Shown one piece after another: positions 15,237-35,392 of a DNA stretch of 64,000 nt. Below the pieces are notes generated by a model that saw only the letters and a program-made list of their open reading frames with translations, ran no database searches and was not told the DNA's origin. The position numbers were made by a program, and so were the translations under genes. The stretch lies in NCBI GenBank assembly GCA_949130485.1, contig OX422188.1:6753969-6817968 (forward strand). The letters run 5' to 3'. This DNA is from Agelas oroides. Its lineage: Eukaryota > Porifera > Demospongiae > Agelasida > Agelasidae. The stretch's first letter is position 1. Every line of letters starts with the position of its first letter.

Positions 15237-15720
15237 ATTGTCTGGTGATTCTACTCCCATTCTGGTTATTGTACTCCCATTCTACTTGTGATTCTACTCC
15301 CATTCTGGTGGTTGTACTCCCTTTCTACTTGGGATTCTACTCCCATTCTACTCTCTTTCTACTGATGAATCTACTCCCAATCTACTGGTGATTCTACTCC
15401 CAATCTACTCCCATTCTACTGGTGATTCTACTCCCATTCTACTCCTATTGTGGTTATTGTACCCATTCTACTGGTGATTCTACTCCCATTCTGTACTCCC
15501 AATTGTATGGTGTTTAGCTGACGATTCTAGTTGGGCGACAGTCGCTCCATCAGAGATAGTCTCTGCGCGCGCGCTGGTTCTGTGTCAGCAGAAAGGGTGG
15601 GACAGCAGGAGGGGGTTACTTTCAACTGATTGTACACCTATTCTACTGATGATTCTATCCCCATTCTACTGACAGTATTCTACTGGTCATTCTACTCTCA
15701 TTCTACTGATCATTCTGCTT
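15237..15720. repeat. CT-rich tandem repeat with a unique island
   Basis: Variants of attctactcccattctactggtg are repeated from 15237 to about 15500 and again from about 15630 to 15715. Between them, about 15520-15620 is unique sequence with no recognisable feature. The tract lies downstream of the stop codon of the minus-strand gene that ends at 15789. Confidence 0.8.
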
Positions 15721-15788
15721 GAACTTCCACACATATTGCAATACCAATACAATTCTGACATAAAGAGAGGTTCTTGGGAGGGAATACA

Positions 15789-17624
15789 CTATACACTGTG
15801 ACTCTGTAAGTTGGATTGCTTTTTTAAAAATTCATTAAATTTCTTTTCATAGCTGGGGCGCCTTCCAGGATCAGCATAACTCTGTGAAGGAGCAGGGATA
15901 GTTGGTTGTCTATTCGACGGCATCTTTGCAGATTGCAGTGTGGAGTCAGCTAAACAAACTTTAGCATCTTCCATTGTTTTCATAAAACCTGTCTGTGTCA
16001 AATTATCCGACTCGAGCAAATATTCTCCTAACAACTCTCTGAACTTCAACTCCTGTGCCAGCAGTGCTGCTACAGCTGTTGTGCCATGAAGGTCTAATCC
16101 AGTTTCTTTCTTCCATTGCAATGGTTCTGCAGTAGTCAGCAGAATGTCCTGACTGTGATAGTAGACGTAAGGCCGTATGTACTGTCTTGTTCCATAGAAC
16201 AATGGAGATAGTTCTTGTTATTTGAACCCTGGGAGCTGCGATACAGAAAGGAGCTGTACAATGGGTTGAAGAGTTGAGCTACTATCAGGCTTATCCGAGA
16301 GGCCTTTGTTTGCCAAGTCTCCTACATGTTGCTTACTCTCTGCTAAAAAGGCTTTTTCAAGACGAATGTCCTCATTGTCGGCTTTCACTACTATGGCAAT
16401 ATCAAACACTTCTGAGGCATCTGCTGTTGAGTCATCTGCTGTTGAGTCATCTACTTGGACACCTATAAGTATGTCTAACCGCCCATGTGGACCTGGACCG
16501 GTTGGCGTGAAGTAGACCTCATCAGTGAATAGTGTTGGCATTGGTTTCTTACGACTGGGAAGCAGCACAGCCAACAACTCCCTTAAGGCCTCCTTATCCT
16601 TGACTTCCTTCTGCATTTCTGTTGACTCTCCTGGTATTTCATGTGTTGATGCTAAACCGAACTGTTGGATAATCAGGTTATGCATGTTCTGGAATAGGTC
16701 CTTTGAAAGTTCTCTCATATCGGACACATGTTCAAACAAAAAAAAGAATGGTATTTCCACTGATGTGTCCACAATAACTTGCAAACCTGCATAGTGGAAA
16801 TCATCTACAATGAAGTCAACAATTTAATTAGTATAGGTAATCGTACACATTTGAGTCCGCTTTGGAAATAATTGTACCAAGCAGTAGTGAAAATAGTATG
16901 AGGCGAAGCCAAGACAAGAATGTGTATGGTTGCCTATTAATCATACTGTTGGAACACCTTTGTGCAGCTCTGCCCACTTCTAAGCTTCTAAGCCAGGTTG
17001 ACATTGACCACTTCATGTTTGAGTTGGTGATCTCTACGAAGCACTTGATTCTGTTAACCACTCTAGTATCGAAGACACAAGGAATCCTCTCAAAGATTTG
17101 ATATCCACATCATCCATTATTTTTCTTGGTTTGCAGTTTCTATGGCATTGCTAGGTGTAGCTCATTAGCTAGAAACTGCATGCGCATATTTACGCTGTTA
17201 TTATTGGTCAGTGCAGGATGCATGTGTGAAGTAAGAGTACAATTATGAATCACCCAGAGCTAAACTAAGAGTACAATTAGGTACTCCAATGTAACTGTAC
17301 GACTAATCATAAAATACCTTTGATATTTGAGAATCCCACTTGCTTACTAAAAAGAGATTTCTTCACTGTGTCATCTTTGGTACCTGGACAATTACACTTT
17401 CAGTAAAGGTAGTGCGAACACAGAAAATACACAAACCACACCACTGCCTACTTACTAGGTTTCAAGGTTACTGGGTGTAGTATCAACTGCTCATCCAATG
17501 CTTTCAATTGTGTTGCTATATCATTGGCAGAAATTGAAACAACACCCAACTTCATTCTTTTTGCTGGTCTTATAGATATAAGCTGAGATGATCCAGGTTC
17601 TCCTATCACCAGTGACGCCATCAT
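15789..17624 (-). CDS. Unrecognised 4-exon gene, about 395 aa
   Basis: Proposed exons, in transcription order, are 17624-17456, 17391/17383-17318 (acceptor best at 17383), 16804-16245 and 16181-15789. Their phases agree and give one frame of 396 codons. Read straight through, the last two blocks are separated by an in-frame TAA at 16220-16218. A 63-nt GT-AG intron (16244-16182) removes it without shifting the frame, and introns as short as 68 nt occur elsewhere in this window. The start chosen is the ATG pair near 17624, just after a cacag-like acceptor, so an upstream 5' exon is possible. The N-terminal part is of mixed composition, the middle contains an acidic VDDSTADDSTAD repeat, and the C-terminus is basic and Gln/Ser-rich. 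I recognise no family. It faces TTI2 head to head. Confidence 0.6.
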
Positions 17625-17684
17625 TTGGTTCAAAACCTGTGTATCAAGTAGTAAAAGAGGTGGGTCATGTCCTGTCACTGTCTA

Positions 17685-17900
17685 AAACCCTACTGTAACT
17701 GGGTAGGACCCTGCCGTAACTGATTATAGCCTAGCTGTAACTGGTTACCACCACTTGATAACGGTGTAAAACCCTGCTGTAATGGGTCCATAACTGGTTA
17801 ACACTCTGCCATAACTGTCTAAAACCCTGCCATCGTAACTGGTTATAGCCCAGCTTACCACTCTGTCATAACTGTCTAGAACCCTGTTGTAACTGGGTAT
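17685..17900. repeat. Degenerate tandem repeat in the divergent promoter region
   Basis: Units resembling ccctgctgtaactggtta recur between the start of the minus-strand gene (about 17624) and TTI2 (18140). GC-rich sequence with a C run (18081-18100) lies just before the TTI2 start. The region must hold the promoters of both genes, but no TATA box or clear initiator stands out. Confidence 0.55.
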
Positions 17901-18139
17901 CAACACACTTCATACCTTCAAGTCTGGTTCTCCTTGAAACACTTGAGTCTTGAGTCTGAGGCGTGTCAGGACCTGTCAAATATTCACGTGACAGAGTTAT
18001 GACATTTAACCGGCTCCGACCGGAAGAAGGGGGCGTGGGGTTCGCGCTCGGCCCCCACCCCCCTCCCAACTGGCGATCCGCCCCCGCCCCCCCCCCCCCC
18101 GCGCGCGATGTGCGAGATTCCAGATGGACAGTACTTGTG

Positions 18140-21100
18140 ATGGAGGTGTTGACCAAGGACCTCAAGGATCTGAGTCAACGCCTGGAGGTGGATGCAAATG
18201 CTCATAAGGAAGGTACTGGACACACATTTCCTATAGTATGTGGAGCTATTTTTATATATATTTTTGGTCGCATTCAGCAGAGCAGGAGCATTGTAAAGCT
18301 ATTGCTGGGTACCGAGACACTTTGGGACGGTTGTCTGAGCATCTGAACTCTCTTGTCCAATCTCTAGAGCAACGACCGCAGGTGTGGCTCACACAAAACC
18401 TTAGTTCCTTTATCTGTTGTATATACATACACATAGCAAGGGGTAGTCACTTATATGTCGCCTGTAGAAGCGTTTGCGACCGCGATCAAATTTTTTGATC
18501 GGCAAAAAGTGTGCTTGATCGCTTGATCGTCCCCCCCAGAGGCTCTTGATCGCTTGATTTTCAAGGGTCAAAGGTCAAATTGCAGCCGCGCGCTCTTGAT
18601 TGTTGATTTTTAGCAGTTCGGAGGTCACCTTGATCCCTTGATCGGCCCCCCGAAAGGGCTTTGATCGCTTGATTCAGTTTTGATCCCGGTTGCAAACGCT
18701 TCTACACGGGACATATAAGTGACTACCCCTTGCATAGTAATCTTGTTCCCAGACCGTCTGACCGGTTTTTGATTTTGCCAGCAAGACTGGGAATGAATTC
18801 ACTGATAATCATCTCTCTCTCTCTCTCCAGGAGGAGAAGAGAGGTGTGCTAAAAGATGTTATTCCTTCTGTCCTCATCAGTGCCACTGCACACTGTGGCA
18901 GACACTATTGGACATCTAGCACCACTCGTCAACAGGCACATGGTCAGCCCATCATACTGTACTGTGCAAATGGGTCATGCAATAACCATACAATAGTCAT
19001 GTGATAGTCATGTGTAATTGCATTTTTGGTTTGCAGGTGTGGTCCCTCTGGTTCTTCAAGCTTGTGGGTGTTGCTCAGTTCCAGAGCTTCTGATTGGTCA
19101 GTTACCAGCAGGCCACACCCCCATCTCACCATACCTCGCAGCTGCTAACAACTCTGGTAGTGAATTTTCAGATACTAGAATTGTAGATGATTCACCCACT
19201 AAACAAGGAACTGTGAACGTTTGCACTCAAGCAAAAAACGTCAGTGGAAATCACTCGTTAATTTCTGAGAGTTCACTCAGACCTGCAACAGCTCTGCATA
19301 GAGATTTTGTATCAGAGAGGCTGTTGCAAACTAAAACAAATTTGAAGGAAGGTTTCTCAGAAGATGTAGCTGTGAGCAGTGTTGGGTTAGGTGGAGGAAA
19401 TGAGAAAGAGAAAGAGGAGAGGGAGGAAGACAGCTATACAAAGGAAGAGGAGGGGGAAGACCAGAATGTGCTGATATTCAGAGTTGGTCTCCTGAAGCCT
19501 ATTCTCTCCATTCTGAGGCCAAAACTGACTAAAGAAAGCTGGAAAACCCACCCTACTGCAAAACATGCTTTGGTGTGGTGCCTGAAACACCTTCAGGTAT
19601 TAGAAAGGCAGTTACTGTGTGTGTGGTCAAGTGTTATGAAATGCTAATAATTCAGCCCTTTTAAAAGGATTGGTATTTTCTGTAGGTATTTGGTTATATA
19701 ATTTGAAGCATAGGTTATTAACCTCACGTGAGATAATCTATGTTTGGTTGAATAAGAGGTTTGTAGAAAAATGGCACATGCTTTATTCTTGCTATCCAGC
19801 ACCCTCACGTGGGTCAGCATCTCGACTCCTTCCTCCCCCCAATCCTCATGCTGCTGGATGATTTTGAGGTACATGACTAATACAGGTGCCTGTAAATTTA
19901 AATACATTTCTTCTCCCCCTTAGTCCTCCTCCTCCTTCTCTCCCTTATTAACCATGTGTTTCTGGCTTGCATTGGAAAGGGCTTAGCTGGTAAAACTCAT
20001 TGCATACATTGGTTGTTAGGTGGGGATTGATATCGGGAGAAGTTGTGCAGATGTTTCCATAGAGTGGTCTTATAGATGTTCACTTGATGTCCAGCTACAG
20101 CACTGCATGCATGTAAAGTGTTTTGTCCCTCACTTTAGTACTGCAAGTGGCGGGAACCTGGGTCTGGGAAATGTGACTGGCAGTTTGGATTCCTGTTCTT
20201 TTTATCTTCTCTACCCTCGGCAGGTTTACCACAAGGTGCTTGGACTGTCAGCAGTCACACATTTGCTAAAGAATGTGGTAGGTAGTGTTGTTGCAGTTTG
20301 TGCTTCCTTTACTTGGCCTTCTCCCTTCACTTCCACTCTCTCTCCTCTTCCTTCCCTCTGCTGAGTCTGCTCCCTCTCACTCTCCCTCCTCCCTCTTCCC
20401 TCTGCTCCCTCTCACTCTCCCTCCTCCCTCTATTCTCTCTTCCCTCTGCTCCCTCTCACTCTCCCTCCTCCATCTATTCTCCCTTCCCTCTGCTCTCCTG
20501 CTCTCTTCCACTCTCTCTCCTCCCTCTATTCTCCCTTCCCTCTGCTCTCTTCCACTCTCTCTCCTCCCTCTATTCTCCCTTCCCTCTGCTCTCTTCCACT
20601 CTCTCTCCTCCCTCTGTTCTCCCTTCCCTGTCCTCCCTCCCACTCTCCCTTCTCTCTGCTCTCTTCCACTCACTCTCCTCCCTTCCCTCTGCTCCCTCTC
20701 ACTCTCCCTCCTCCCTCTATTCTCCCTTCCCTGTCCTCCCTCTCACTCTCCCTCCTCCCTCTATTCTCCCTTCCCTCTGCTCCCTCTCACTCTCCTTCCT
20801 CCCTCTATTCTCCCTTCCCTCTGCTCCCTCTCACTCTCCCTCCTCCCTCTATTCTCCCTTCCCTGTCCTCCTTCTCACTCTCCCTCTTCACTCTATTCTC
20901 CCTTCCCTCTACTCTCTCTCACTCTCCCTCCTCCCTCTATTCTCCCTTCCCTCTGCTCCCTCTCACTCTCCCTCCTCCCTCTATTCTCCCTTCCCTGTCC
21001 TCCTTCTCACTCTCTCTCTTCACTCTATTCTCCCTTCCCTCTACTCTCTCTCACTCTCCCTCCTCCCTCTATTCTCCCTTCTCTCTGCTCCCTCTCACTC

Positions 21101-24100
21101 TCCCTCCTCCCTCTATTCTTTCTTTCTTGTCCTCCCACTTACCCTGCCTCTCACTCTCCCTCCTCTCTGTTTTATCAAAAGGTTTATTTCTTCACACAGG
21201 ATCCTAGCGAGTTACGCTGGTACGGGAGAGCAGATGTCATCTATGAGGTATCATGTGATCACATCATGTGACTTTTGTGTGATTGCTTTGGGCTATGATT
21301 ATTGCAACTGAGAACTTATACACGAATAGTCTATTTGGGTGGACTAGTTTCTCTCACTTGCTGAAAGTTAGGGGCAGGACGTACAATATATCAGTGAAGT
21401 GAAACCTATCTTCATTACCACTGACAGGCCATCAAGACCTTCCTATACATGGGTGAGCCGGAACTGATCCATGCCCTTCACCCATGCATGGTTCACCTTC
21501 TTCCCATTGTCGAGGGACCGAGGGCCAGGACTGCATCGGGTCCAAGGAAGGTATCCTCAGTAACCATTGCAGCTTCTTCTACTGATCGTATTAGCCACAT
21601 TTCCAGGCCTTTGCCACCTCTAATTTGGTTGCTTCCAGTACACAACCATTTTCGCACCAGGGTTGCAGTAATTGAAAAACCAAACGTAATGACTACATAA
21701 TGATTACAGTTTTCAAACACAATAATTTGTGTAATTATAATTTCACTTCAAAACAACTGTTGTAATTTGTAATGCTGAAACGAAAGGCATGTAATTGCTT
21801 GCAGTGGATAGTAATAACCAAGTAGTTTAATTACATTATTGGCAAACTCAGCACACTCAGCTGACCAAGTGCTGACATTTGGCAAGAGCATGCTGTGTCA
21901 GCACATTTACACTAAAACTTAACTATGTAATATTCATGACTACTTTGACCTATAATTTAACTATGTAATATTTGTGATTTTGTCATTTTCTTGTAATTGT
22001 GAATGCAAGTGTAAGTAACCTCAGTAATTGTAATGGGTATTAATTGATGATTCAGGCTAAAGTAATTGTAATCCATGCCAGAATTCAATTTCTACAACCC
22101 TGTTTTGAACTGGGAGTGATCAAATACTGGAGGTGGTAGCTGAGAACAAAGTTATTTTACACCATGTCTTGTTTCTGTAGCCTACCAAAACTGACGATGT
22201 GTTTGCAATTCTTCTCAATTCCCTCGACTTTGAGTCAAAGCTTGATGTCAGAAAGGTACAGTGTATGATATGTAATGGGGCTAGCCTTATGCCGGGGCAG
22301 AGACAGAACCACGGTAGAGCAGCGAAGCTTATTTTACTAGGTCTTGTTCCCAAGTTATTACATAGCTTGCAAGTTGATTCACTAATATGGCCTCCCTCGG
22401 GACTAAACCTCATTCCCAGGCCGCACACCAAAAATAAAGTAGTAAGGTGCTCTTAATTTGGGGGTATCCTTTAAGAGCTAGCTAGTTAGCCAGAGATTCT
22501 TATGCAATTCTCAGCGTTTGGTGAATTATCATTTCTATGCACTTTTCACCACCCAGGCTTATGTTGCTCATGTACAAAGTTACATCAGTCTTCTTGGCGT
22601 TTACACAGTTCGTCACTTGAAAGTATGTTTGAAGGGCGTTAGGTGTACCATGAAGCAAGATAGATGCGATGTCAGTTTTTTTTGTGTTGCATACACAGGG
22701 CTGGAGCCAGCTATTTTAGACTGGTACGGCCATTGATGACGGATGAGCGTATGCATAAGTGTGAACAAGCTAGGGGGGTCTGGGGGCATACTCCCCTGGG
22801 AAATTTTTAAATTTAGACACTCTGAGATCGTTTCTGAGGCCATGTTTGGGCCAAAATGCTACTAGAATCTCCCCACCTGTAGTTTCTGCAGCCAGTGAAG
22901 CCATTTGAAGTGAACTGTGCTGCCTGAAATTACCACCTCACACGGGCATTTCGCGCATGTTAGCCCCTCCCCAATTTCGTATCGCACTCAAATATCGCCA
23001 TAGAAATTTGAGAAAGCCTCAATTCTCTCGTCGCTACTTTGGATGCTTGAAGACTCGAAAACGTCCAAAGAAGGCATCATCATAATTTAGACATCCCAAG
23101 CTACGACGAACCGCTGTGAGAGGCTATTCCATAATGCACACGTAAGTTAGAATCCAAGCGACGCCATTTTTTCTCCCTCAAAAACCGGTATGGCTATGGC
23201 CGTACCATTGGCACCAGCCCTGACACATGTATGAAAAGGCAGCTTAATTATGTGTGGAAACTTTGTGAATTTAGTGGAGTGAATTTGAGGGGCCATCACT
23301 CCTTGAAATCTCACTAATAATTAGATATTCCCGGAGTCTCACAAAATTTGTTTTCTCCACATTCTGTTAGGTTATGTTACTTAGTTTTTTACTGATCACG
23401 AGATTGAGTGACTACTGTGGAGAGTGGTGGGCTGCTCAAATGAATGTCTATATGCGAATGCATATTAGGAAAGCAAAGGATAAACTTGAAGACTATGAAC
23501 TAGCGAACCTGAACGCTGAGTGTGTATTCTCTTATCACATGCTGAGTTAAGTAAGATTAGAAACCTGTAGCTAGCTAGCACTGTTTGTTTTGCAGCGGTT
23601 GCTTGCTGTGTTGTATGCCTGTCTGGAGTTTCCTGACTACTGTGGAGAGCAGACAAGGAGATATGCTCTGCAGGCTCTGACAACTCTCATCTCATGTGCA
23701 TGGCCAAGGTTAGTCTGGCTGTCACATGAGAGAGTCTGGCTGTCACATGACAGTCATGTGACAGAGTCTGGCTGGCACACGACTCACATGACAGTCTGGC
23801 TATCACCTGGATGTCACCTGACTGTCACATGACTTGAGTCTGTGGCGTTTATGTGATTTTCATGAGATCATGTGACTCATGGGTGTGTGTGATGTTTGGT
23901 GGTCATCGCATTAATTTTGTAACTCGTGTGACTTGTAGCAACGCCTCTTCACAGAATTCCCTCCCATAGAGAAGATATTCTCAGAACTCTAATGAAACTT
24001 GTATCAGACCTCTGCCCTTCCAACCAGGACATTCCTGAAAAACAAGGTTTGAGAAGCACTCTTACATTAGCCTTATTCCCAGGCCTTTACAGCGTTTATC

Positions 24101-24583
24101 GTTCTTGTCAACAAATGCATGAAGCCCTGGGAGTGCGGCTAACCTTACTTGATAAATCATCATATTGCAATCATATGGACACTTTCTTGTCTCAAGAGGT
24201 CAAAGTTCAGCTGAAGTTGGTCACAGAGTGCTTTGTGATGTTGGGTAGGTGCTGTGACAGTATACAGGTATGTGCATAATTACTGGTGTCATGTATATAG
24301 TCATTGTGAGGTGGGTGGATCCAGCCCTAACCATGTGAGGTGGGTGGAGCATGTTTCAAGGCCACTTTTAGCTTTATTCTCTCCACAGCACATGGCTTGT
24401 ATACTCAGCTCCTTTCACTTTCTGTGGAAGTAGGTCAGGCTAGTGAAGGTATGATATGATGATGAAACTCAACCTTCATTGGTCAATATGCTGCAGGTGT
24501 TCTACAGAGCCCTCCAGACCGACTGTGACCACCTGGCTTTGTCCAGGTGTCTAGAAGAATGCCTTGGACAACTTGCACAATAA
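18140..24583 (+). CDS. TTI2: TELO2-interacting protein 2 (TTI2)
   Basis: TTI2 is a subunit of the TELO2-TTI1-TTI2 (TTT) complex, which works with HSP90 to fold and stabilise PIKK kinases (mTOR, ATM, ATR, DNA-PK). Fourteen exons give a continuous 547-aa frame: 18140-18212, 18281-18381, 18831-18942, 19037-19596, 19800-19868, 20224-20277, 21200-21247, 21428-21550, 22181-22255, 22557-22622, 23596-23708, 23955-24046, 24197-24267, 24497-24583. Human TTI2 is about 508 aa. Diagnostic matches follow the human order: VGLLKP...LTKESWKTHPTAKH, VGQHLDSFLPP, YHKVLGLSAVTHLL, ELRWYGRADVIYE, LLGVYTVRHLK, a WPR motif and ECFVMLGRCCDS. The protein is predicted all-helical (HEAT-like). Exon 4 carries a low-complexity Glu/Lys insert. 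The ATG at 18140 follows a GC-rich promoter. Introns hold several mobile elements. Confidence 0.93.
18436..18733. mobile_element. 298-bp inverted-repeat element in TTI2 intron 2
   Basis: Ends GCAAGGGGTAGTCACTTATA and its near-perfect complement (right end at 18733) form arms of about 45 bp. The arms continue through the shared core tgtagaagcgtttgc. The interior repeats ttgatcgcttgatc. Flanks share only ata, so the target duplication is short or absent and the superfamily is unknown. Confidence 0.8.
20320..21170. repeat. Polypyrimidine minisatellite in TTI2 intron 6
   Basis: About 850 bp of CT-rich tandem units of the form ctccctctattctcccttccctctg, with a period near 35-40 bp, fill the intron. 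The lack of stops in CT-rich DNA creates two overlapping frames of more than 300 codons, which are artefacts. The tract ends just before the acceptor of exon 7 (21200), so it extends that intron's polypyrimidine tract. Confidence 0.9.
21658..22102. mobile_element. hAT-like MITE, copy A (TTI2 intron 8)
   Basis: Ends are CAGGGTTG and CTACAACCCTG. The flanking 8-mers tttcgcac and ttttgaac match at 6 of 8 positions. The interior is AT-rich, with repeated gtaattg motifs and no coding capacity. A clear sister copy lies at 31299-31709 in ADAM10 intron 6. CAGGG ends with about 8-bp duplications are typical of hAT elements. Confidence 0.75.
22696..23222. mobile_element. MITE with CAGGGCTGG ends in TTI2 intron 10
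   Basis: CAGGGCTGGAGCCA at the left and TGGCACCAGCCCTG at the right are imperfect inverted ends, followed inward by gtacggccat and atggccgtac. There is no open frame. The ends are hAT-like, but I could not confirm a target duplication. Confidence 0.65.
23710..23890. repeat. GTCACATGAC-rich minisatellite in TTI2 intron 11
   Basis: Irregular repeats of gtctggctgtcacatgac. The core GTCACATGAC (or its complement) is also the core of two unrelated arrays in the Rab gene (47380-47635 and 49290-49550). Confidence 0.75.
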
Positions 24584-25050
24584 ACTGATTAATGTACCTT
24601 GTTCTGCACCAAGTATATAAATATCTCAATGCTTCCATTTGTTAACCAAGACCTCCCCCATCAGTTTGGGGTTGTATAGGTTGTGGTTGTAGGGGATTAA
24701 CAAGTTGACTGGGCTAAAGACTGACTGGTAATGATCTGCAGCCTTCACACTGACCGATCGTATTGCATGAATGCAAACACTTAAGAGAATAAGTTGGGGG
24801 GAGCTGGGAATCAGGCCCCTGTAAAGGTCGACCAGTTCCATTGCATGACAGTTTGCAGCATGCAGCTGTAAATCACTCAACCCGCCCGCCCAGGTCTGTT
24901 TTGCACGCGGATATCCTTAATAGCATGAGCTCCACCCCCAGCTTTGTCAATGAAGATGTGGGGGCGGAGCTTAACATGACTGATATGGTCAATGACGTCG
25001 TAGCTATTAATTCGACCTTGGATGGGCGTCCCACCTTTTGCCAGAGGAAG
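24584..25050. promoter_or_regulatory. TTI2-ADAM10 spacer, presumed ADAM10 5' region
   Basis: Only 467 bp separate the TTI2 stop from the preferred ADAM10 start. It holds the TTI2 3' end, where a tataaatatc stretch and aataaactg after the stop could serve polyadenylation, and the ADAM10 5'UTR. In-frame upstream ATGs occur from 24841. No other gene is visible. Confidence 0.5.
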
Positions 25051-34821
<9,771 letters not shown>

Positions 34822-35392
34822 CTCTGCACATGTTGGAAATTACCAGTCCCGTTCCAGTAGATCTTATTACCAGTAATCATATTATTCTTTTGCACAATAT
34901 CTTGTCTTATCCACTTTTCCTTAGATATGCTTATTTTATAGTTTGTGTGAAACAGCATAGTTTGCTTTCTTTCTGTGATTTTACCGGTTTTAAAAGTATT
35001 TTAGTTACCAGTAATGCCTTTTATGTAATTTTAACGTAGAGTAAAATAACATAATACTGTGTGTGAGTTCAGCCCTGCAAGAGTTTTATTACACTAGTAA
35101 AAGTTAACATTCGTACAATCATGCAGTAGCCAGGAGGAAATCTGCATGGGAGCAAGGCTATGTAATACTGTCATCATGGACACTGCCACCAGTGGACGGC
35201 ACAGGACATGCATGACCTAGCTCCCTCAACTCTTCCTTCCCCTCTCTACAATAATTATGATGTACCGCAAACCTATCTGGATATAAAGGCAGTCTTATGA
35301 CTGTATAATATTCAATAATTTGTTTATACAGTACAGCCAGTGCACACACTTCACATGTATCATGGGGAGGGGGTAAGGGAGGAACTGGGATT
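34822..35392. other. Tail-to-tail spacer between ADAM10 and the minus-strand 7-exon gene
   Basis: 571 bp of mostly AT-rich DNA containing both 3'UTRs. No recognisable gene, repeat or element is present beyond a short aggaactgggattc-type stretch. Confidence 0.6.

Noticed and set aside
16828..17061. 77-codon minus-strand frame with a hydrophobic stretch
   Set aside because: It looked like an exon, but its phase does not fit either neighbour, while direct joining of 17318 to 16804 gives a perfect frame. It is left as intron sequence.
20285..21311. Two overlapping plus-strand frames of 328 and 337 codons rich in Leu/Ser/Pro
   Set aside because: They lie in a CT-rich minisatellite inside TTI2 intron 6. 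CT-rich DNA lacks stop codons in all frames, and TTI2 splices across it.
24841..25050. In-frame upstream ATGs extending ADAM10 by 70 residues
   Set aside because: The extension would bury the signal peptide that begins at 25051. It is treated as 5'UTR, although a longer form cannot be excluded.
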